From positions 1-15,173 of the forward strand of contig URNY01000054.1 in NCBI GenBank assembly GCA_900549375.1: a stretch of DNA of 15,173 nucleotides, in the 5' to 3' direction. Positions 1 through 8,924 of this stretch are shown here, piece by piece (the stretch's first letter is position 1; every line of letters starts with the position of its first letter). The position numbers and the translations under genes were made by a program. This stretch comes from an uncultured Bacteroidales bacterium. Lineage in GTDB: Bacteria; Bacteroidota; Bacteroidia; Bacteroidales; Muribaculaceae. The notes under the pieces were generated by a model, which was not told the origin of the DNA, did no database searches, and worked only from the letters and a program-made list of their open reading frames with translations.

Positions 1-1927
1 TGATGGAATGAACGGCGAAGCCTAAACGGGATGCCTCTGCAAGATAGACCGCTTCACGTTTGCGGCGCACCGACGGGTGGATCACCAGCATCGGCCTTCC
101 ATATATGCGGGTGATATCCTCAAGATTGCCTTTGAATCCCCCTCCCACGATCAGATAATCGTATGGGAGGGTATTTTTTTGCCGTGGAAGTTCATTGTCG
201 ATGGCTATGATGTGCTTGCCGCCGATCTGCAATGTAGATGTTTTCCCGGTAGGGAATTTTATTATGCGTTCTTCCTTGGAAATCATGCCGGCTATGCAGA
301 TGTCGCGGTAGTCATTGCGGATAATGAAACTTCCGTCGGGCACGCTCTTTCCCAAAAGAGGAATAAATATCAGGGAAATCATAAAAGAGAGGATTCCGCC
401 ATAAAGCAGACCTTTTTCTCTTTTCACCCTTAGAAACAGGCCGATAAGAGCCATCCCGCTGAGCCACATTACCACCGATTCTCCGGGCACGGCAACATGC
501 AAAGAGGAGGATTCGGAAGAGAATGCCGAAAGAAGTTGCCTGAATAAGTCAAGACCGTTGTCGAGAATAAAGGCCGTTACACCGAAATCTATGCCTGCGG
601 CATGGAGAATGATATGCAGAAGAGCGATGGATATATAAATAGGGAATAGGGGAACGGCAATCAGATTGGCCGGCAGGAATGCGGTTGGAAAACTGTTGAA
701 ATAATATGCCGAAATAATCCAGGAGCCGAATGTGGCGGCAACTGTGGTTATTATCAGCCCGAACAGCCTATACATGCGCGGGTCGGTATGATGGTTTATG
801 GGGTTGAGGGGCGTTGCGAAGATTATTATCGAGGCCACACATATAAAGCTGAGGTTGAATCCTATGTCAAACAGTGCCAGAGGTGAGGATATAAGAATGA
901 TGAAGGCTGCCGTGAACAGGGAATTAAGTGAACCGCCTTTTCTTTCGAGCGAGATACCGATAGCGGCAAACGAGCACATCACGCAGGCCCTCACAGTCGA
1001 AGCCGCCATACCCGATATGAAGGCATAGCCCCAGAGGAGCAAAGCGGTGAGCATCAGTCGCGTTTTAAACTTCCCGAAGAAATTCAGCGGAAAAAGAAGC
1101 ATCAGCAATATCCCTCCGATTATGCCGATGTGCATTCCGCTCAATGCAAGGAGATGGGCCACTCCGGCATCGGCAAAAAGTTTCCTGAACTCAGGCGACA
1201 TGAAATCGCGGTCGCCGAGCAATACCGTAATGAGAAAGTTCTGCGTCTCTTTTCCGAGAGATGTCTGTTCTATAAGTGTCTCTAATTTTTTACGTAATGC
1301 CTGTGAATATCCCGAAAGGGTATGATTATGGCCTATTATCCTGATATCCCCGCTATTGATTTCGCAGCGATAGAAAATTCCCTTCTTTGCCATGTAGTTT
1401 TTATAGCCTTCGGAAAAGGAGTTGGGAGAATCTGCGATTCGATTAAAAACAGCAGGGAAAGCAATCACATCATCTACATTTGCGGGACAATATGGCGTTG
1501 TTGCCGATATTTTTAGATTGTCGTGATCGCGCGTGGTTCCCTTTTCATCTGTAGTACGGAAAAGATCGATAATCAATCTGTCGCCGGCGGTTGTTGCCGT
1601 AATGGATTCAATGCGGCCTTGAGCAAAGCATTTGAAATTGTCGGCATTATCGATTTTCTCGGGGCGGTTGAGAGCGCCGGTGAAAATGCCGGCCCCGAGA
1701 AAGCAGACCGCAAGCCAGACATAATGCAAATTGCGCAGCCTATAGCTTGCAAGAGGATTGCGCGACTTATAAAGCAGAAAGCAATATAATGCCGCTCCGG
1801 CGGCGCATACGAGTAATCCGACGGCGGGATGAATCTCCGTGCTCAATGCCGCAAGTATGCCGATAACAACGGCGACAAGCGGAATCGCCATCGGATTACT
1901 TTTTATGGTGCGCTCCAGATCTTCCAT
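1..1927 (-). CDS. comEC: ComEC/Rec2-family DNA uptake channel protein (3' end cut by window edge)
   Basis: An open frame of 642 codons runs from ATG at 1927 off the left edge with no stop. It resembles ComEC, the inner-membrane channel that carries single-stranded DNA into the cell in natural transformation. Residues about 14-90 form several hydrophobic segments, as in the N-terminal DUF4131-type region. A soluble OB-like stretch follows (about 95-200), then the polytopic Competence domain (about 225-530). Diagnostic motifs are LSGMHIG (about 262-268), ASTVRA (about 309-314) and DIGFNLSF (about 353-360). The C-terminal part (about 530-642) is soluble and shows no HxHxDH metal-binding motif of the metallo-beta-lactamase domain found in Bacillus ComEC; absence of these residues is, as far as I recall, common in Bacteroidetes homologues. 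The start lies inside the 3' end of aroE (25 bp overlap), implying co-transcription and coupled translation. The family call is secure; a role in uptake is inferred. Confidence 0.9.
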   Translation of the reverse strand, partial: MEDLERTIKSNPMAIPLVAVVIGILAALSTEIHPAVGLLVCAAGAALYCFLLYKSRNPLASYRLRNLHYVWLAVCFLGAGIFTGALNRPEKIDNADNFKCFAQGRIESITATTAGDRLIIDLFRTTDEKGTTRDHDNLKISATTPYCPANVDDVIAFPAVFNRIADSPNSFSEGYKNYMAKKGIFYRCEINSGDIRIIGHNHTLSGYSQALRKKLETLIEQTSLGKETQNFLITVLLGDRDFMSPEFRKLFADAGVAHLLALSGMHIGIIGGILLMLLFPLNFFGKFKTRLMLTALLLWGYAFISGMAASTVRACVMCSFAAIGISLERKGGSLNSLFTAAFIILISSPLALFDIGFNLSFICVASIIIFATPLNPINHHTDPRMYRLFGLIITTVAATFGSWIISAYYFNSFPTAFLPANLIAVPLFPIYISIALLHIILHAAGIDFGVTAFILDNGLDLFRQLLSAFSSESSSLHVAVPGESVVMWLSGMALIGLFLRVKREKGLLYGGILSFMISLIFIPLLGKSVPDGSFIIRNDYRDICIAGMISKEERIIKFPTGKTSTLQIGGKHIIAIDNELPRQKNTLPYDYLIVGGGFKGNLEDITRIYGRPMLVIHPSVRRKREAVYLAEASRLGFAVHSI

Positions 1928-2639
1928 GATATATCGGCTTGGCGATGAAGCATTTCAAGACCGTTCTTTATTTCTGCGCCATGACTCTTGGCTCGCCGGA
2001 GGAATTCGGTCAATTCCGGATTGTAGACAAGGTCGTAGCAGAAGTTATGCTTGTTGAGCAGATGATAGGGCAGAGGTGGCGCGGAATGAATATCGGGCGA
2101 CATACCCAGAGGAGTGGTGTTCACGACAAGCGGACATCTCTTCAGCATATCCCGGGAGAGATCTTCGTAGACAAATTCCACTTTCCCGCGTGTGCGGGAA
2201 ACGATATGAGGCGAAATACCTAATGCTTTAAGCGCGTAAGCAACGGCTTTAGACGCTCCTCCCGAACCGAGCACCAGAGCATCTGTGAATTCCGGTCGGA
2301 TATGCGGACGTAGCGACTCGGCGAAACCTTCCCAGTCGGTATTGTGTCCTGTGAGGACACGGCGCCCATCGGCATCCTGAATTATGCGGATGCAGTTCAC
2401 AGCTCCGATCTCTGCGGCATCGGCCGACAACCGGTCGAGATAGGGTATAACCGCCTCTTTGTATGGGATAGTGACATTAAGGCCCCGAATTCCCGGATTG
2501 CTTTCGAGAAGAGCAGGCAATTCGGAAATATCCTTCAGCGGGAAGAGACGGTCTCCTCTATCCGCAGTTCCGCGAATTTATTTCTGAAATATTTTTCAGA
2601 AAATGAGTGTCCGAGAGGATAGCCTATTAGTCCGTACAT
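1903..2639 (-). pseudogene. aroE: Shikimate dehydrogenase AroE, interrupted by an apparent 1-nt frameshift
   Basis: AroE reduces 3-dehydroshikimate to shikimate with NADPH in the aromatic amino acid pathway. Translation from ATG at 2639 gives MYGLIGYPLGHSFSEKYF, with the SxS shikimate-binding motif of family N-termini, but reaches TGA at 2535-2537 after 34 codons. The rest of the enzyme continues in another frame from about 2556 to the stop at 1903. It has NVTIPYKEAV (catalytic Lys), NTDWEGF (Asp), the dinucleotide loop GSGGASKAV, NTTPLGM and the C-terminal NGLEMLHRQ. The span is 737 nt, one short of a multiple of three. Restoring one base near 2550-2560 would give about 245 aa, the usual Bacteroidales length. 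There is no obvious slippery heptamer at the junction, so a real mutation or an assembly error is more likely than programmed frameshifting. A downstream fragment could start at TTG 2520 but would lack the substrate-binding N-terminus. It lies 20 bp after the M13 peptidase and overlaps comEC by 25 bp. Confidence 0.9.
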
Positions 2640-2659
2640 GGAGCGGTCGTTTTATTGTC

Positions 2660-4609
2660 TCACCATATCACCACGCGTTCGGATTCCGGCCTGAACATCG
2701 GATCTCCCTCCTTGATGCCGAAAGCGGTGAAGAACGGTTCTATATTCTTAAGGGTCTCGTTCACCCGGTTGTTGCCGAGCGAATGCGGATCGGTTTTCGT
2801 TCGCGACAATATCTCCTCTTCGCGGATATTGTTTGCCCATACGTTGGCGTAAGCAAGGTAGAACCGTTGAAGAGGGGTGAATCCGTCGATGTCCTTGCGC
2901 TCCAGGGCATCGGTTGAATCGAGATAGGCTGTGAGCGCTATCCGGAGTCCTCCCTGGTCGGCTATGTTTTCTCCGAGCGTGAAGCGTCCGTTGGCATGGA
3001 CCCCGGGAGCAACCTCCACCGCATCGAATTGCTTCACGAGCGAATCGGCGAGCGCGTTGAATCTTTCGGCATCTTCCGGCTGCCACCAGTCGGAGAGATT
3101 GCCCTCCTTGTCGAACCGGCGTCCGGAATCATCGAAACCGTGTGTCATCTCATGGCCTATCACAACGCCGATGGCTCCGTAATTCTCTGCATCGTCGGCC
3201 TTCGGATCGAAATAGGGCGGCTGGAGAATACCGGCAGGGAAGCATATCTCGTTTGTCGTCGGGTTATAATATGCGTTGACTGTCTGTGGCGTCATGTGCC
3301 ATTCATCTCGGTCGACAGGTGTGCCGAGCTTCTGATAATTATCTTGTACATACCAGCGGGATGCCTCCTGAACGTTTTCAAGATATGAGCGTTCAGGATC
3401 GATATCAATGCCGGAATAGTCTTTCCATTTGTCGGGATACCCTATTTTTACAGTGAACGTGGCGAGTTTTTCGTGTGCCTTTGCTTTGGTGGCATCCGAC
3501 ATCCATGTGAGGCTGTCGATATGTTTGCCGAGCGCCTTGCGGAGATTCCTCACCATCTCGGTCATGTAGCGTTTGTTTTCTTCAGGGAAATACTTCCCGA
3601 CATACAACTCGCCTACGGCCTCGCCGAACATGGAGGATGGGATGGCCATGGCCCGTTTCCAACGGGGTTCCATCTCCTCGATTCCCGACATCACGCGGTC
3701 GTACATCTCGAAATTAGCCTTCTGGAAGTCATCACTCAGCAGGCCCGACGATGAGCTGAGCACATCATAAATCATCATGTCTTTCTTCTGGCGGTCGGTC
3801 AGTCCGGGAAGATATCCGTTCAGAAAATCGAGAAAACCGACAGAAGAAACGTTGGCTTTGTCGAGATTCACAATTCCGAGGCCGGAGAAATACGTGTCCC
3901 AGTCAATTTCGGGATAATGCTGCTTCAGGTCGGCATAACTCATCATGTTATACCGCTTCAGCGGGTCGCGTCGTTCTTCGCGTGTTTTCTTGTGGCGGGC
4001 AATTTCAGTCTCTATAGAGATTACGTTGAGCCATATTCTTTCGCATTCGGCATCTCCATATCCGGCAAGTTTCATCAGGCGTTTCACGTATTTCTCGTAA
4101 GCAGCCATGATGCGGTCGTTGGTTTCGCTTCTTTCCAGATAATAGTCGCGGTCACCGAGTCCGAGACCGGCCTCGCCGATATGCATTATGTTCATGTTCG
4201 AATCCATCGGGTCGGCGCCGACTCCGGTGCTGAAGAAGGTGCTCCCGATGCCGTTGTGCATCCACGACAGCACTCGGAAAAACTCATCCGTCTTCATGGA
4301 TTCGATTTTCTCGAGCATCGGCAAAAGGGGAGAGGAGCCCTCACGGTTCAGACGCTCGGCGTCCGTGCCGAGAGCGAAAATATCGCAGACTTTCTGAGCA
4401 TTTGTACCCTTGATTTTTGATTCAGGATTGTCGGCAAGTCCGGTTATCAGCTCCTTGAGCTGTTTCTTTGCGTTTTCCCGCAGTTCGTCGAACGTACCAT
4501 AACGCGCGAATTCAGCTTTCAGGGGATTGTTTTTCATCCATCCCCCGCAAGCGTACATATAGAAATCATCGCGCGGATTTATTGAAGTATCAAGGTTATT
4601 TAAGTTCAT
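2660..4609 (-). CDS. pepO: M13-family zinc metallopeptidase (PepO/neprilysin-like endopeptidase)
   Basis: A 649-residue protein of the neprilysin/PepO family, which cleaves oligopeptides. Residues about 5-370 are the N-terminal M13 domain and about 440-649 the catalytic domain. Visible catalytic features are NAYY (445-448, substrate binding), the zinc motif HEMTH (486-490), the third ligand in GENIAD (Glu547), and DPHS with a downstream RV (about 607-616) that supplies the transition-state His. The protein ends RPESERVVIW, a typical M13 C-terminus. I chose ATG at 4609 rather than the upstream start at 4660: it lies one base after the TGA of the ABC-F gene, and family similarity begins right there (LDTSINPRDDFYMYACGGW). 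With this start there is no signal peptide or lipobox, so the enzyme is predicted to be cytoplasmic, like PepO of lactic acid bacteria. Many Bacteroidetes M13 proteins are exported, so this is worth noting. It is probably co-transcribed with the ABC-F gene. The symbol is by family resemblance. Confidence 0.93.
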   Translation of the reverse strand: MNLNNLDTSINPRDDFYMYACGGWMKNNPLKAEFARYGTFDELRENAKKQLKELITGLADNPESKIKGTNAQKVCDIFALGTDAERLNREGSSPLLPMLEKIESMKTDEFFRVLSWMHNGIGSTFFSTGVGADPMDSNMNIMHIGEAGLGLGDRDYYLERSETNDRIMAAYEKYVKRLMKLAGYGDAECERIWLNVISIETEIARHKKTREERRDPLKRYNMMSYADLKQHYPEIDWDTYFSGLGIVNLDKANVSSVGFLDFLNGYLPGLTDRQKKDMMIYDVLSSSSGLLSDDFQKANFEMYDRVMSGIEEMEPRWKRAMAIPSSMFGEAVGELYVGKYFPEENKRYMTEMVRNLRKALGKHIDSLTWMSDATKAKAHEKLATFTVKIGYPDKWKDYSGIDIDPERSYLENVQEASRWYVQDNYQKLGTPVDRDEWHMTPQTVNAYYNPTTNEICFPAGILQPPYFDPKADDAENYGAIGVVIGHEMTHGFDDSGRRFDKEGNLSDWWQPEDAERFNALADSLVKQFDAVEVAPGVHANGRFTLGENIADQGGLRIALTAYLDSTDALERKDIDGFTPLQRFYLAYANVWANNIREEEILSRTKTDPHSLGNNRVNETLKNIEPFFTAFGIKEGDPMFRPESERVVIW

Positions 4610-4610
4610 G

Positions 4611-6608
4611 TCAGGAGTTTTTGAATCGTTGGTTGAGTTCCTCGAGCTCCATCTGGGCAAGCTCCCAGACAGACATTGCGTTTTCGAGTTCTTTACCTAT
4701 CGAGGCGTATTCTTCGAGAATTTCGGTTGAAGAATCACCCGAGGATAATTTCTCCTCTATCTCTTTTTGCCGGGTTTCGAGGGCCTCGATGTTTGTTTCC
4801 GCTGTCTTTACATTTTTCTCGGCTTTGGCAAGCATGCGGGCACGTTCCTTCTGCTCAGCATAGGAAAGATTGCGCCCTGTGGGCTTGGCTGAATTTCCGG
4901 TATCCGCATTTTCGGGGGTAACTTTTTTTATCTCGTCAGCAGGTTGCTTTGCGGAGTCTTTTGTCGAGGGAGATTTCGACAGCTCGAGTTCATCGAGCTT
5001 TGAGATGTTCTTTTTCCTGAGGAAATCATAGATTCCGCCGATATTCTCTTTTACCCTACCTCCTCCGAATTCATATACCTTCTCCACGAGTCCGTCGAGG
5101 AAATAGCGGTCGTGACTCACTATGATTACCGTGCCGTCAAAATCCCTGATAGCATCCTTGAGAATATCTTTTGTCTTGATGTCGAGATGGTTGGTGGGCT
5201 CGTCGAGAATAAGGAAGTTCACCGGCTCGAGAAGAAGCTTAATCATGGCGAGGCGGGTTTTCTCGCCTCCCGAGAGGACTTTCACTTTCTTGTCGCTCGC
5301 TTCGCCGCCAAACATGAAAGCGCCGAGGATATCGCGTATCTTCGTGCGAATATCTCCGGTAGCCACATTGTCGATGGTTTCGAAAACCGTCAGATTCTCG
5401 TCGAGCATCTGTGCCTGGTTCTGTGCGAAGTAACCGATTTTCACGTTGTGTCCGATTTTCAGTTTGCCGGTGTAGGGGATTTCTCCCATAATACATTTCA
5501 CAAGAGTGGATTTTCCCTCTCCGTTTTTACCTACAAATGCAACTTTCTCTCCTCTGCGGATGGCGAATTCGGCATGGTCGAAGACCTGATGGTCGCCGTA
5601 TGCTTTGCCGACATCTTCAAGTATCAGCGGGAAATCTCCCGAGCGGAAAGCAGGCGGGAAGCGGAGACGGAGGCGGGAAGTATCGACCTCATCTACTTCG
5701 ATAGGCACAATCTTCTCGAGTTGCTTGATGCGGCTCTGCACCTGTACGGCTTTTGTGGCCTTGTATCTGAACCTCTCTATAAAATCGGTGATGTCGGCAA
5801 TCTGTTTCTGCTGGTTTTCGTAGGCCCGCATCTGCTGCTCCACACGTTCTTTCCGAAGTTCAGTGAATGCCGTATAGCTCACTTTATAGTCGTAGGCTTT
5901 GCCGCAGGAGATCTCAATGGTGCGTTGCGTCACATTGTCGAGGAAAGCCCGGTCATGGCTCACCAATACAACGGCTTTTGCTTTTGTCTGCATGAACTGC
6001 TCGAGCCATTGGATTGACTCGATGTCGAGATGGTTGGTGGGCTCGTCGAGCAAAAGCACGTCAGGACGCCGCAACAATATCTTTGCCAGCTCCACGCGCA
6101 TTCGCCAGCCGCCGGAAAACTCAGATGTCGGTCTTCCGAAATCCTCCTTTGCGAAACCGAGGCCTAAGAGGGTCTTTTCAATTTCGCCCTCCATGCTGTC
6201 GGCATTTTCGATCGCTATCCGCTCGTTGAGGAATTCAAGACGCTCGATAAGCCGGGTATATTCGGCAGATTCATAATCCGTGCGGCTTGCAAGGCTTTCG
6301 TTGATTCTGTCGATCTCGTTGCGGAGTTCGAGGAGATCGCTGAAAGCCTTCTTCGTTTCGTCGATAAGCGTGGTGGAGTCGGCGAGTTTCATCTGTTGCG
6401 GAAGATAGCCTATCGTGATGTCGTTGGGTTGCGACACGCTTCCTGAGGTGGGCGACTGCAATCCGGCGAGTATCTTGAGCAGGGTGGATTTCCCCGCTCC
6501 GTTTTTGCCGACAAGGGCTATCTTGTCGGTCTTGTTGATTACAAAACTTATATCGGTGAAAAGGGGTCGGGCGGAAAACTCGACCCCGAGGTTATTGATC
6601 GAAATCAT
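4611..6608 (-). CDS. ABC-F family ATPase (ribosome-associated translation factor type)
   Basis: A 665-aa soluble protein with two ABC domains in tandem and no membrane segments, the hallmark of ABC-F proteins, which act on ribosomes rather than as transporters. NBD1 has Walker A GKNGAGKS (34-41), signature FSGGW (164-168), Walker B ending LLLDE (to 189) and switch His218. The interdomain linker, about 240-320, is basic and helical. NBD2 has Walker A GKNGEGKS (360-367), LSGGEK (445-450), LILDE (to 470) and His499. A low-complexity stretch (about 540-580) leads to a C-terminal coiled coil (about 580-660), as in Uup/YdiF-type members. It is first in the run with M13 peptidase, aroE and comEC; its TGA is one base before the peptidase ATG. 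The subfamily and whether it affects antibiotic sensitivity cannot be told from sequence alone; a housekeeping translation role is the default inference. Confidence 0.95.
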   Translation of the reverse strand: MISINNLGVEFSARPLFTDISFVINKTDKIALVGKNGAGKSTLLKILAGLQSPTSGSVSQPNDITIGYLPQQMKLADSTTLIDETKKAFSDLLELRNEIDRINESLASRTDYESAEYTRLIERLEFLNERIAIENADSMEGEIEKTLLGLGFAKEDFGRPTSEFSGGWRMRVELAKILLRRPDVLLLDEPTNHLDIESIQWLEQFMQTKAKAVVLVSHDRAFLDNVTQRTIEISCGKAYDYKVSYTAFTELRKERVEQQMRAYENQQKQIADITDFIERFRYKATKAVQVQSRIKQLEKIVPIEVDEVDTSRLRLRFPPAFRSGDFPLILEDVGKAYGDHQVFDHAEFAIRRGEKVAFVGKNGEGKSTLVKCIMGEIPYTGKLKIGHNVKIGYFAQNQAQMLDENLTVFETIDNVATGDIRTKIRDILGAFMFGGEASDKKVKVLSGGEKTRLAMIKLLLEPVNFLILDEPTNHLDIKTKDILKDAIRDFDGTVIIVSHDRYFLDGLVEKVYEFGGGRVKENIGGIYDFLRKKNISKLDELELSKSPSTKDSAKQPADEIKKVTPENADTGNSAKPTGRNLSYAEQKERARMLAKAEKNVKTAETNIEALETRQKEIEEKLSSGDSSTEILEEYASIGKELENAMSVWELAQMELEELNQRFKNS

Positions 6609-6668
6609 TATCAGCTGTTTCTATGATTGCACTGTAGGGCGAATCTTTCTCAGTTACTTATTGCAAGA

Positions 6669-6700
6669 CAAAAATAATCAAAAAAAAGCAGATGAGAAAA
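6669..6700 (-). promoter_or_regulatory. Candidate primary-sigma promoter for the ABC-F/M13/aroE/comEC run
   Basis: On the minus strand, TATTTTTG (6669-6676) matches the Bacteroidetes -7 element TAnnTTTG exactly. The position for the -33 box, 20 nt upstream (6697-6700), reads TTTT instead of TTTG, so this box is weak. A transcript would begin near 6662, leaving a leader of about 54 nt before the ABC-F start at 6608. The spacer coincides with part of the groEL terminator hairpin. Confidence 0.5.
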
Positions 6701-6713
6701 TCATCTGCTTTTT
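6683..6713 (-). terminator. Intrinsic terminator of the groES-groEL operon
   Basis: An inverted repeat pairs AGCAGATGA (6687-6695) with TCATCTGCT (6701-6709) around a 5-nt loop, extended by A:T pairs on both sides. Read on the minus strand, after groEL, the stem is followed by a run of seven T, the classic Rho-independent form. Read on the plus strand it is followed by five T, so it could work in both directions. It begins about 46 nt past the groEL stop. Confidence 0.9.
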
Positions 6714-6758
6714 ATAGAATCCTTTAGTGTGGTTATAAAACCATTTGGTCAGCTGATT

Positions 6759-8420
<1,662 letters not shown>

Positions 8421-8439
8421 TTAAAGTTTGCAATCTAAA

Positions 8440-8712
8440 TTATTCGATGACTGCGAGCACATCGCTCTGACGCATCATCAGGTATTTCTGACCTTCGAAT
8501 TCTATTTCCGTGCCTGCATATTTGCCGTAAAGCACGTTGTCGCCGGCTTTCAGAGCCATAGGCTCGTCTTTTGTGCCTGTACCTACAGCAAGTACTTTTC
8601 CTTTCAATGGTTTTTCTTTAGCGGAATCGGGGATGATGATGCCGCCCATGGTAACTTCTTCAGCAGCTGTCGGCTCGATGAGCACTCTGTCTGCCAATGG
8701 TCTGATACTCAT
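8440..8712 (-). CDS. groES: 10 kDa co-chaperonin GroES
   Basis: A 90-aa GroES, the heptameric lid of GroEL. It starts [14 protein letters not shown], the conserved first strand. The mobile loop follows (about 16-32: glycine pair, then the hydrophobic III tripeptide that docks on GroEL, then PDSAKEKP). The [15 protein letters not shown] segment leads to the C-terminal strand. Length matches bacterial GroES without the C-terminal extension of some relatives. It is first in the operon. I see no CIRCE inverted repeat upstream, so HrcA control is not indicated; a sigma-54-type promoter sequence lies about 50 nt before the start. Confidence 0.98.
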   Translation of the reverse strand: MSIRPLADRVLIEPTAAEEVTMGGIIIPDSAKEKPLKGKVLAVGTGTKDEPMALKAGDNVLYGKYAGTEIEFEGQKYLMMRQSDVLAVIE

Positions 8713-8924
8713 AATTTCTGTATTATTTAAAGGTTATATTATTAATTTCTATTTTGAGATGTGCAAAAACCGTGCCAATAGTCTTTCCCAAAGTTATAAC
8801 AAAGTGCGGGGCATAAGTGTTGAGCAGGCCGCGCCATGCCGCTCGGTTGCTAAGCGAGGGAACAGCGCGGCCGATTGGGCTCATGACGAAGCGAGGCTTT
8901 GTCAATATGTTGATAATATGCGTA
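8713..8924. other. Intergenic region between alpha-amylase and groES, with hairpins
   Basis: The 212 bp upstream of groES hold the sigma-54-type motif and two inverted repeats. The first is GGCCGCGC (8827-8834) with GCGCGGCC (8865-8872), enclosing a smaller CTCG/CGAG pair. The second is an 8-bp imperfect hairpin with a 3-nt loop at 8885-8903. Neither is followed by a T-run on the minus strand, so neither is a convincing terminator for the amylase gene. The larger repeat would sit about 75-120 bp upstream of the predicted groES start, a distance typical of enhancer sites for sigma-54 activators; that role is speculation. Confidence 0.5.
8762..8778 (-). promoter_or_regulatory. Sigma-54 (RpoN) -24/-12 promoter sequence upstream of groES
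   Basis: The minus strand reads TTGGCACGGTTTTTGCA, which fits the sigma-54 consensus YTGGCACGrNNNTTGCW at every defined position. The invariant GG and GC are separated by the required 10 nt. A transcript would begin about 12 nt after the GC, near 8751, giving a leader of about 39 nt to the groES ATG at 8712. The only primary-sigma element nearby, TAACTTTG at 8789-8796, lacks a recognisable -33 box at the right distance. The match is seen directly; that it is used is inferred, and it requires RpoN plus an enhancer-binding activator encoded elsewhere. Confidence 0.65.

Noticed and set aside
2535..2570. Programmed ribosomal frameshifting in aroE
   Set aside because: There is no slippery heptamer, and AroE is not known to be made this way; a mutation or sequence error is simpler.
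4610..4660. Upstream start for the M13 peptidase at 4660, adding 17 residues
   Set aside because: It would overlap the end of the ABC-F gene by 50 bp, the added residues look like an out-of-frame reading of that gene, and family similarity begins at the ATG at 4609.
8885..8903. Small hairpin as a terminator of the amylase gene
   Set aside because: On the minus strand it has an A-C mismatch and no T-run after it; it is stable only as plus-strand RNA.
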